Below are positions 1-4,712 of a stretch of DNA of 6,822 bases, one piece after another. The position numbers were made by a program, and so were the translations under genes. The stretch covers positions 1 through 6,822 of the forward strand of contig CAMZBG010000044.1 of assembly GCA_947304495.1 (NCBI GenBank), in the 5' to 3' direction. The notes under the pieces are model-generated. The model did no database searches. It saw only the letters and a list, made by a program, of their open reading frames with translations, and was not told the origin of the DNA. Numbering within the stretch: the stretch's first letter is position 1; the number at the start of each line of letters is the position of its first letter. The DNA is from an uncultured Clostridia bacterium (GTDB lineage Bacteria > Bacillota_I > Bacilli_A > RF39 > UBA660).

Positions 1-94
1 TTCTAATTTAAATACAGATTTTACCGACAAGGAAATAGAACAATTAAATCAAATATTTAAGGCATTAAACTATGGGGGTGAAATAAATGCTTGA
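1..94 (+). CDS. 3' end of an unidentified gene (partial)
   Basis: The frame beginning at base 2 is open from the window edge to a TGA at 92-94 and encodes about 30 residues, ending KALNYGGEINA. The stretch is hydrophilic and helix-like (DFTDKEIEQLNQIFKAL), which fits a protein C-terminus. Its stop overlaps the ATG of the following lipoprotein gene at 87, and the SD of that gene lies inside this frame. Such an overlap is the usual arrangement of translationally coupled operon genes. Too little is present to name a family. This is the only TGA stop in the window; every other gene ends in TAA or TAG. Confidence 0.55.
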   Translation, partial: SNLNTDFTDKEIEQLNQIFKALNYGGEINA

Positions 95-581
95 ATTTAA
101 TCAAGAACATAAGGCGGCAGATTTATCTGCAATAAAATCCAAAACTGAAAAAGTAAAAAATGCTGGGAAAGTAATGTTGTGTGGTATAACATTATCGGCA
201 GTATTACTTTTAAGTGGATGTTCTAATTCAAATACTAATACTGATGTGCAATCTAATGCAGTTGAGCCAACTGTTGAGCCAACTATTACATCATCTGCAA
301 TTATAATGGAAAACGGCAATGCTATGATTGTTGATTTGCAATCATATCAAAAATATATCGAAGAACGTGGTGCAATGCACTATGAAACATTTGCTGAGGA
401 TAGAACGTGGATTTTATACACTTCAACTGGCGATAAAATACTTGTTGATTTTGATTCAGTTAAATTTATTGAAGGTGAAGATTCACACGAAAAAGCTGAA
501 ACTATTGCTCAAAGTCTAATAAGTGAAAATGGTCAAATTACTTGTTATGATGAAGTTCAATCTTATGGAAAAACAAGATAA
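87..581 (+). CDS. small putative lipoprotein, function unknown
   Basis: 164 residues. A hydrophobic segment (about residues 29-43) ends in a lipobox L42-S43-G44-C45, so the protein is predicted to be exported, lipidated on Cys45 and anchored outside the membrane. The 28-residue segment before the hydrophobic core is unusually long and lysine-rich. The start at 87 is nevertheless supported by a GGGGGTG SD at 74-80, and the internal Met30 would leave no positive charge. A low-complexity Asn/Ser/Thr linker (46-70) contains a VEPT repeat. The mature part (about 71-164) appears to be one small folded domain with strands around AIIMENGNAMIVDL and WILYTSTGDKILVDF. I do not recognise that domain. The gene overlaps the stop of an upstream gene and has no promoter of its own that I can see, so it is probably the last gene of an operon. 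Confidence 0.8.
   Translation: MLEFNQEHKAADLSAIKSKTEKVKNAGKVMLCGITLSAVLLLSGCSNSNTNTDVQSNAVEPTVEPTITSSAIIMENGNAMIVDLQSYQKYIEERGAMHYETFAEDRTWILYTSTGDKILVDFDSVKFIEGEDSHEKAETIAQSLISENGQITCYDEVQSYGKTR
261..284 (+). repeat. 12-base perfect tandem repeat in lipoprotein linker
   Basis: GTTGAGCCAACT occurs twice head to tail (261-272 and 273-284), coding VEPT-VEPT at residues 59-66. It is in frame, so copy-number change would lengthen or shorten the linker between the lipid anchor and the folded domain without breaking the gene. Confidence 0.9.
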
Positions 582-602
582 TTAAATTATAACAATATTA
601 GT

Positions 603-653
603 GAGTGATATTTATATCATTCGTACTTGTGAAAAGTTGTAGATATCTACGAC
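603..653 (+). other. paired hairpins in the 3' UTR of the lipoprotein gene
   Basis: First hairpin: GAGTGATAT (603-611) pairs with ATATCATTC (614-622), nine pairs including one G-U, though the innermost pairs must open to make a loop. Second: 636-653 is centred on the 12-base perfect palindrome GTAGATATCTAC, extended by outer pairs with one G-U. Together with the terminator at 704-735 this gives a roughly 150-base structured tail after the stop codon at 581. It could be a processed 3'-UTR RNA, an interspersed repeat, or simply a decayed region. No RNA family is recognised. Confidence 0.4.
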
Positions 654-703
654 ACCTGCACCATTAAAGAATATAATCGAGCTAATCGAACTTTAAATAT
701 ATG

Positions 704-735
704 AACAATCTGCAAAAAAGATTGTTTTTTCTTTT
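704..735 (+). terminator. intrinsic terminator of the lipoprotein transcript
   Basis: AACAATCT (704-711) pairs with AGATTGTT (719-726) around a 7-base loop, followed by a T-rich tract to 735. It lies 122 bases past the lipoprotein stop, leaving an unusually long 3' UTR. Confidence 0.85.
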
Positions 736-742
736 CTAATCA

Positions 743-768
743 GTATTTTGATATATATGTCAAAATAC
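743..768. promoter_or_regulatory. 26-base near-perfect palindrome, possible operator
   Basis: GTATTTTGA (743-751) and TCAAAATAC (760-768) are perfect inverted arms. The 8 bases between them continue the symmetry except for one position pair (752/759), so 12 of 13 base pairs are symmetric. There is no T-run next to it, so it is not a terminator. It sits about 90 bases upstream of the promoter of the next gene. The form suits a dimeric repressor or activator, but no regulator gene is in the window and the half-site is not one I can assign. Confidence 0.45.
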
Positions 769-858
769 ATTAAAACAAGCAACTTTAATAAACTTCCGAC
801 CATAGTTATGACTAAATTTTGCCCTTACTTTTTTACAGACAAAAAAGCATATAAAATA

Positions 859-886
859 TTGAATTTTGTGAATAATATGCTATAAT
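859..886 (+). promoter_or_regulatory. extended -10 promoter for the 321-residue orphan
   Basis: TTGAAT (859-864), a 16-base spacer, then TATAAT (881-886) preceded by TG at 878-879, an extended -10. Transcription should begin near 893, giving a leader of under 20 bases that carries the SD AAAGGAG at 898-904. Confidence 0.8.
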
Positions 887-909
887 ACATAACAAGCAAA
901 GGAGAATTT

Positions 910-1875
910 ATGAAAGATTTATATAAAATGCTAGAAAAAAGAGAAGAATCAATTAGTAATAGTAAGGATAATCAAAATCAAACATTAAATTCTACAAACA
1001 TATTATCTCAAATAGTTAATACATTTATTGAAAATCTTTTAAGTGAATTTAGAGTATATGATGCTTATAAAATATGGGATAGTTATCGTGTTAATAGAGT
1101 ATTTAGAATTACAATATATGCTTATAACGATAAAGAACCAAAATTAAGCGGAGGAACAACTAATATTTCTATTTATTTGCCAAAAGATAATTACGAAGAA
1201 TTAATGCATAAAGTAGATAATTTCTTTGCTATTTATTTTGGGGCAACTATAAGGCCTAGTAAATATCAATTCTTTGAAAATGTTAGAAGTATAGAATATA
1301 TATCATTTTCTGCCAATTTAGCTGCATTATCACATGTAAGTTCATTAATAACACAATGTAATGAATCAAATAAAGTCGAATATGCATTTGATTCATTATA
1401 TACCCAATTATATGATACTGTTCATGCTAAATTCTTTGAAGAAGAGTTTTTGGATAAATATATTGTAGAAGTTATTAAAAGATATATTATTGATATAGAT
1501 AATAAAAATATTGATGAATTAAAAGAAAATAATTATCCGATATATAATCATCCACGCTATAGTATTGGTATAAATTGTAGTAACGAAAGTCATAATAGAA
1601 AAAATTTAACTATATTAAACCAAGAATTAAAAATTGCTTTGATTGGTTATATTAAAGAATTTATGGAGTTTTATAATTTAGGTACTGTTAGATTGGTACG
1701 TACAAGTTTATATGGAATAAATTCTCATCCAGACGATGCAGATTATTATGTAGTTGAATTTGATACTACTATAAAGAATTTAATAACTGCATATTACATG
1801 GAAAAACAGAGAATAGAACAATATCTTACAACAGAGGCATATCAATATCAAAAAAACAAAAAAACAAATAATTAA
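910..1875 (+). CDS. orphan soluble protein, 321 residues
   Basis: I do not recognise this protein. It has no signal peptide or membrane segment, so it is predicted to be cytoplasmic. Residues 1-32 are polar and probably disordered; 33-60 look helical. Two alpha/beta regions follow, about 62-140 and 215-290. Each appears to run strand (RITIYAY; YSIGINC), a helix rich in acidic and aromatic residues (EELMHKVDNFF; IALIGYIKEFMEF), a second basic strand (ATIRPSKYQF; GTVRLVRTSLY) and a last strand (IEYISFSA; DYYVVEFDT). This suggests an internal duplication around a helical middle (about 140-205). The C-terminus is Gln/Lys/Asn-rich. The start is fixed by SD AAAGGAG five bases upstream and a strong promoter just before it. 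The gene is monocistronic, with terminators on both sides. It is AT-rich and converges on the HELGH gene. Confidence 0.85.
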   Translation: MKDLYKMLEKREESISNSKDNQNQTLNSTNILSQIVNTFIENLLSEFRVYDAYKIWDSYRVNRVFRITIYAYNDKEPKLSGGTTNISIYLPKDNYEELMHKVDNFFAIYFGATIRPSKYQFFENVRSIEYISFSANLAALSHVSSLITQCNESNKVEYAFDSLYTQLYDTVHAKFFEEEFLDKYIVEVIKRYIIDIDNKNIDELKENNYPIYNHPRYSIGINCSNESHNRKNLTILNQELKIALIGYIKEFMEFYNLGTVRLVRTSLYGINSHPDDADYYVVEFDTTIKNLITAYYMEKQRIEQYLTTEAYQYQKNKKTNN

Positions 1876-1890
1876 CTCTTTTAAGAATAT

Positions 1891-1922
1891 AATCGAACTT
1901 TTTGTTTAAGGTTCGATTTTTT
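1891..1922 (+). terminator. intrinsic terminator of the 321-residue orphan
   Basis: AATCGAACTTT (1891-1901) pairs with AAGGTTCGATT (1908-1918), eleven pairs with one G-U, around a 6-base loop, then six T. It starts 16 bases after the stop codon. Confidence 0.9.
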
Positions 1923-2005
1923 CTTTGTCTACGGATAAATATAATTGGAGAACAAATATATTTGAAGACAATATAGATAAAACAATCAATAAATTTAGTA
2001 ACTAA
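1910..2005 (+). pseudogene. possible remnant of a gene 3' end
   Basis: After the terminator, an open frame runs from the stop at 1907-1909 to TAA at 2003-2005. Its last 26 codons (from a TTG at 1925) read like a genuine protein tail, ending in FEDNIDKTINKFSN. No SD precedes a start codon in this frame, and its beginning overlaps the terminator hairpin, so it is unlikely to be expressed as an independent gene. It may be the leftover C-terminus of a deleted gene, which would then have used the terminator at 2019-2048. In AT-rich DNA a frame this short can also arise by chance. Confidence 0.25.
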
Positions 2006-2018
2006 TTAATATTATTAT

Positions 2019-2048
2019 AAAAATCAATTCATTATAGAATTGATTTTT
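2019..2048. terminator. bidirectional terminator between convergent genes
   Basis: AAATCAATTC (2021-2030) pairs with GAATTGATTT (2037-2046) around a 6-base loop. The stem can lengthen through A-T pairs at its base, with A5 on the left and T6 on the right. Read leftward it starts two bases after the stop of the HELGH gene and is its terminator; read rightward it backs up the terminator at 1891-1922. Confidence 0.85.
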
Positions 2049-2050
2049 TA

Positions 2051-3346
2051 TTATTTAACACTATTACTATTTTTCTTAAATTCTAGTAATCTCTTCTTTA
2101 AATTATAAAATACAACATTATGTGGTAGACTATCGCAAACATCACTATCATCATTAGTAGTTAACCTTTCACTTAATGATGTAATTAAATTAATTAAATC
2201 ATCAATATTGGAATCAGATATATTTTGCATCATCATTTGACTAAGACATCTAGCAAAAAACAAATCTAACGTTAAATAACTAATTTCATTTTGATTTCTC
2301 ATAATATAATATAAATGATTACCAATATTTACTATTGGTTGATAGTCATTTAGAAAAGTATTTCTTGAAATATCCTGGTATTGTTTATTAAATACTTCAA
2401 AAACTTCCTCAGCATCTATATAAGTTGCTTGAAAAGTAGCTTTATCTCCTAGTAATGTTGTCAATATTTTACCATATCCCATAATATGCATATATCCCAT
2501 ATTCCAAACATTTATATAATTTCCATCACTACCAAATGATAATTTAATTGGAGGATAATCTTGGATAGGGAAGAATCCCATTGATTCTACTTCTTGTAAT
2601 AATTCATCTATTAATTCAAAACATGGATTATTATACTTATCTTTTACAATTCCTGTACTATATCTTTCACCATATCCATCCAATAATTGATCAGGAGAAA
2701 TAATCATATCCGAATACTTTCCATTACCAATATGCCTAAGATTATTTATAAGCTTCTTATAAAGATAGTCTGGTGATATTGTCATAGATATACAGGTTAT
2801 CATTAATGATTTAATCTCATCATCTAAATCTGTAAGATTATTTATAATTTTTAATATTCTACAGTATTCTGTAGGTAATTTAGCTTGATAACCACCGATA
2901 ATTCTAGTTTTTAAAGCATGACCAAGTTCATGATCAAAAGATGTAGCAATAGCTGTCTTTAAAAAAGTATTTTTTATTTCTTCAGTTACATCTTCATTTG
3001 TAGCTAAAGTTAAAGCTATGACATTTTCTGCAATTGTAATTATTCTATAGCGCCAATTATAGTCGCCCATATCTCCAATATCTTTGTCTACACGTTCAAT
3101 ATATCTAAGACCTTGAAATAATCTATTTAATAAAAAATCTTCCAGTTTATAATAACCATTACTACTTTTAATAATAAAGTTTCTATCAGTATCTTCATTA
3201 ACTAACACTAAAGGATAATAATTAATATATTTTTTATATCGATTTATAATACCATTTCTAATATAACTTCTCGTTACCTCATCATTAATATCTAATGTAT
3301 CAAAAAAACAATTCAAAAAATCATTTATTTTTTCAATTGGCGCCAT
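2051..3346 (-). CDS. cytosolic protein with HELGH zinc-metallopeptidase motif
   Basis: 431 residues, no signal peptide and no membrane segment. Residues 139-143 are HELGH in the context FDHELGHAL, at the end of a predicted helix. This is the HExxH signature of zincin peptidases, with two zinc-binding histidines and a catalytic glutamate. A third ligand is not obvious. The best candidate is Glu227 in LLDGYGERYSTG, at a position where related-looking proteins carry a glutamate-containing motif after an insert; that is an inference. Residues 1-100 and 260-431 show no motif I know. The C-terminal half looks mostly helical. The start is set by an AAGGGGG SD five bases upstream and an extended -10 promoter. 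The gene has its own promoter and terminator, and is separated from cdd by cdd's terminator. A peptidase role is plausible, but the substrate is unknown and loss of activity cannot be excluded. Confidence 0.75.
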   Translation of the reverse strand: MAPIEKINDFLNCFFDTLDINDEVTRSYIRNGIINRYKKYINYYPLVLVNEDTDRNFIIKSSNGYYKLEDFLLNRLFQGLRYIERVDKDIGDMGDYNWRYRIITIAENVIALTLATNEDVTEEIKNTFLKTAIATSFDHELGHALKTRIIGGYQAKLPTEYCRILKIINNLTDLDDEIKSLMITCISMTISPDYLYKKLINNLRHIGNGKYSDMIISPDQLLDGYGERYSTGIVKDKYNNPCFELIDELLQEVESMGFFPIQDYPPIKLSFGSDGNYINVWNMGYMHIMGYGKILTTLLGDKATFQATYIDAEEVFEVFNKQYQDISRNTFLNDYQPIVNIGNHLYYIMRNQNEISYLTLDLFFARCLSQMMMQNISDSNIDDLINLITSLSERLTTNDDSDVCDSLPHNVVFYNLKKRLLEFKKNSNSVK

Positions 3347-3366
3347 AACATCCCCCTTAGTGGCAT

Positions 3367-3375
3367 ATTATAGCA
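3367..3375 (-). promoter_or_regulatory. extended -10 promoter of the HELGH gene
   Basis: On the minus strand TATAAT lies at 3372-3367 and is preceded by TGC (3375-3373), the same nine-base TGCTATAAT as in the promoter at 878-886. No good -35 is present (TAGTAA at 17-base spacing). The predicted leader is short and carries AAGGGGG just before the ATG. Confidence 0.7.
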
Positions 3376-3407
3376 CAAAATCCTTATTTTTACTACATAT
3401 GAGTAAT

Positions 3408-3430
3408 AAAAAAAAGCGAGCTTCCTCGCT
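3408..3430 (-). terminator. intrinsic terminator of cdd
   Basis: On the minus strand AGCGAG (3430-3425), loop GAAG, CTCGCT (3420-3415), with an eight-T tract covering 3415-3408. It begins six bases after the cdd stop and separates cdd from the HELGH gene downstream on the same strand. Confidence 0.9.
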
Positions 3431-3435
3431 AATTC

Positions 3436-3825
3436 CTAAAAAGAAAATCTATGTGGTAATAAATCATCTATCGTATATGTAACAACATCACCATTATCAT
3501 ATAAAATAAATTTAAAGTCCTTATCGACGAATTCACTTATAAATTGTCTACAATAACCACATGGCATACATTTTACTGTTGGTTCTTCTCCTATAGGTGC
3601 TCCTACTATTGTAATTGATTCAAATTCTCTTTTACCATCTGATAGTGCTTTTGCAAAGGCTGTTCTTTCAGCACATATTCCTTGAATACCATGATTTTCA
3701 ATGTTGCAGCCTAAATATGTAGTACCATCTTTACATCTTAAACAAGCTCCTACATAAAATTTACCATAAGGTGAATGGGCATTTAATCTAGCTTTTTTAG
3801 CTAATTCAATATCTTCATTATACAT
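3436..3825 (-). CDS. cdd: cytidine deaminase (homotetrameric type)
   Basis: Deaminates cytidine and deoxycytidine to uridine and deoxyuridine in pyrimidine salvage; a cytoplasmic zinc enzyme. At 129 residues it is full length for the short tetrameric class. Visible signatures: CNIEN at 40-44 (nucleoside binding, Asn41 and Glu43), CAE at 51-53 (zinc ligand Cys51 and proton-shuttle Glu53) and PCGYCRQ at 88-94 (zinc ligands Cys89 and Cys92). Between CNIEN and CAE it has HGIQGI rather than the more common Ala/Ser-Tyr form; this variant does not touch the catalytic residues. The stop is TAG. The start is set by a perfect AGGAGG five bases upstream (3836-3831). It is transcribed alone, divergent from the HIT-hydrolase operon, with an extended -10 promoter and its own terminator. 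Confidence 0.96.
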   Translation of the reverse strand: MYNEDIELAKKARLNAHSPYGKFYVGACLRCKDGTTYLGCNIENHGIQGICAERTAFAKALSDGKREFESITIVGAPIGEEPTVKCMPCGYCRQFISEFVDKDFKFILYDNGDVVTYTIDDLLPHRFSF

Positions 3826-3856
3826 AATTACCTCCTAAAAAATAACTTTCATAAAT

Positions 3857-3865
3857 ATTATACCA
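3857..3865 (-). promoter_or_regulatory. extended -10 promoter of cdd
   Basis: On the minus strand TATAAT at 3862-3857 is preceded by TGG (3865-3863). The -35 is weak: a TTTAAA-like sequence around 3880-3886. That self-complementary TTTAAA could also serve the divergent HIT promoter. Confidence 0.65.
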
Positions 3866-3881
3866 TTATTTTGAATTATAT

Positions 3882-3911
3882 TTAAAATAAAATAAAAATC
3901 TATGATATACT
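3882..3911 (+). promoter_or_regulatory. probable promoter of the HIT-mazG operon
   Basis: TATACT (3906-3911) is preceded by TG at 3903-3904, giving an extended -10. A weak TTAAAA (3882-3887) stands 18 bases upstream. Predicted start near 3918, giving a leader of about 18 bases containing the SD at 3923. Back to back with the cdd promoter, about 40 bases between the two -10 elements. Confidence 0.5.
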
Positions 3912-3922
3912 TAAAGTGCATT

Positions 3923-3926
3923 GGAG
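3923..3926 (+). promoter_or_regulatory. SD that fixes the HIT start at 3936
   Basis: GGAG at 3923-3926 is nine bases before ATG 3936 and is the only SD here. A longer frame from TTG 3921 would contain this SD within its first codons and have none of its own. ATG 3927 directly abuts it. Start 3936 also gives the family-typical N-terminus with Cys4 and Cys7. Confidence 0.8.
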
Positions 3927-3935
3927 ATGAAAATA

Positions 3936-4310
3936 ATGAAAGATTGCTTTTTTTGTGGAATAATTAACACCAAGAACTATGTGTTAGAAAATGAACTTGC
4001 AATAGCCAAATTTGATAACTTTCCAGTAAATAAAGGACATCTAGAAGTTATTCCTAAAAGGCACGTTAAGGATTGGTGGGAGACTACTCTTGAAGAAAGA
4101 ATAGCTATATTTAATCTTTTAGATGAAGCTAAAAAAATGGTTGATGATAAATATCATCCAGATGGCTATAATATTGGTATGAATCTAGGAGAAACAGCAG
4201 GCCAAAGTATTATGCACTTACATGTTCATTTAATTCCAAGATATAATGGTGACGTTCCTAATCCTAGAGGTGGTGTAAGAGGCGTAATTCCTGGGAAACA
4301 GAATTATTAA
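3936..4310 (+). CDS. HIT-family (histidine triad) nucleotide hydrolase
   Basis: 124 residues from the chosen start. HIT proteins hydrolyse or transfer nucleotides from phosphoramidates, dinucleoside polyphosphates or adenylated intermediates. The triad is HLHVH at 94-98, with His96 or His98 as the nucleophile by family analogy, in the context SIMHLHVHLIPRY. Cys4 and Cys7 (CFFC) with His44 (KRHV) fit the structural zinc site of the HinT/Hit branch. FPVNKGHLEVIPKRH (29-43) is the conserved nucleotide-pocket region. The tail PRGGVRGVIPGK is common in Firmicute members. Substrate cannot be read from sequence. First gene of a likely operon: 33 bases separate it from the MazG gene with no terminator. 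It is divergent from cdd, another nucleotide enzyme. Confidence 0.93.
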   Translation: MKDCFFCGIINTKNYVLENELAIAKFDNFPVNKGHLEVIPKRHVKDWWETTLEERIAIFNLLDEAKKMVDDKYHPDGYNIGMNLGETAGQSIMHLHVHLIPRYNGDVPNPRGGVRGVIPGKQNY

Positions 4311-4316
4311 ATAATA

Positions 4317-4325
4317 TGATATAAT
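4317..4325 (+). promoter_or_regulatory. possible internal extended -10 before the MazG gene
   Basis: TGATATAAT (4317-4325) is a full TATAAT with an upstream TG. There is no -35, and the predicted start would fall at the SD, leaving a leader of about 12 bases. It may give secondary expression or be chance in AT-rich spacer. Confidence 0.25.
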
Positions 4326-4343
4326 TAATATGGGTGATAAATA

Positions 4344-4670
4344 ATGGAAAAAACTTTAAACCAAATACAAAAAGAAGTTGACGAGTGGGCACATCAATTT
4401 GAAAAGCCATACTTTAGTCAATTATCAATGATAGCGACAATGGCAGAAGAACTAGGTGAAGTTGCAAGAGTAGTAAACATATTATATGGCGATAAAAATA
4501 AGAAAGATTCTGAATCACTCAAAAGCCTAGAAGAAGAACTTGGAGATTTAATGTTTACAATTATTTGTCTTGCTAATTCAGAAGGTATTTCACTAGGTGA
4601 TGCTCATGAAGCAAAAATGTCTAAATTATATGGTAGAGATAATAACAGATTTCCACGAATAAATAGGTAA
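4344..4670 (+). CDS. MazG-family nucleotide pyrophosphohydrolase (YpjD-like)
   Basis: 108 residues, the size of a single all-alpha MazG domain. The family cleaves (d)NTPs to (d)NMP and pyrophosphate, often aberrant nucleotides, using Mg2+ held by acidic residues. The metal-binding signature is visible: EELGE at 35-39 (Glu35, Glu36, Glu39) and EEELGD at 63-68 (Glu65, Asp68), spaced as in the EExxE...ExxD motif. The order and wording (VDEW near 12-15, FSQLSMIATMAEELGEVAR, EEELGDLMF, CLANSEGISLGDAH) closely resemble Bacillus YpjD as I remember it, so a YpjD-type orthologue is likely. The SD is GGGTGA at 4332-4337. It follows the HIT gene by 33 bases and precedes the 337-residue orphan by 42, probably in one transcript. 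Together with HIT and cdd it makes a nucleotide clean-up neighbourhood. Confidence 0.93.
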   Translation: MEKTLNQIQKEVDEWAHQFEKPYFSQLSMIATMAEELGEVARVVNILYGDKNKKDSESLKSLEEELGDLMFTIICLANSEGISLGDAHEAKMSKLYGRDNNRFPRINR

Positions 4671-4712
4671 TCTAGATAAAATGTGGTATAACCAATTAGG
4701 AGGTTTGGTATA

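Larger units (their letters stand above)
582..909. other. 328-base gene-free stretch with RNA-type and palindromic structure
   Basis: No credible gene is present. In order it holds a hairpin at 603-622, a self-complementary hairpin at 636-653, a segment at 667-694 partly repeated after the next gene, an intrinsic terminator at 704-735, a 26-base palindrome at 743-768, about 90 bases (769-858) in which I see nothing definite, and the promoter and SD of the next gene at 859-904. Confidence 0.7.

Noticed and set aside
101..319. 72-codon open frame on the minus strand
   Set aside because: Antisense to the lipoprotein gene, with no SD and no recognisable product; the lipobox-bearing plus-strand frame explains the region.
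328..519. 63-codon open frame on the plus strand
   Set aside because: Entirely inside the lipoprotein gene in another frame and without its own SD.
601..696. 32-codon frame from GTG with one in-frame TAG at 640-642
   Set aside because: No SD precedes it and the amber codon sits in the palindrome. Readthrough or pyrrolysine use has no support in the window, so RNA or repeat structure is a better reading.
735..763. TTGACA on the minus strand within the palindrome as a -35
   Set aside because: No acceptable -10 at 16-18 bases, and no gene on that strand downstream.
3921..3935. TTG start that would add five residues to the HIT protein
   Set aside because: It would contain the only SD, and the family N-terminus fits the ATG at 3936.
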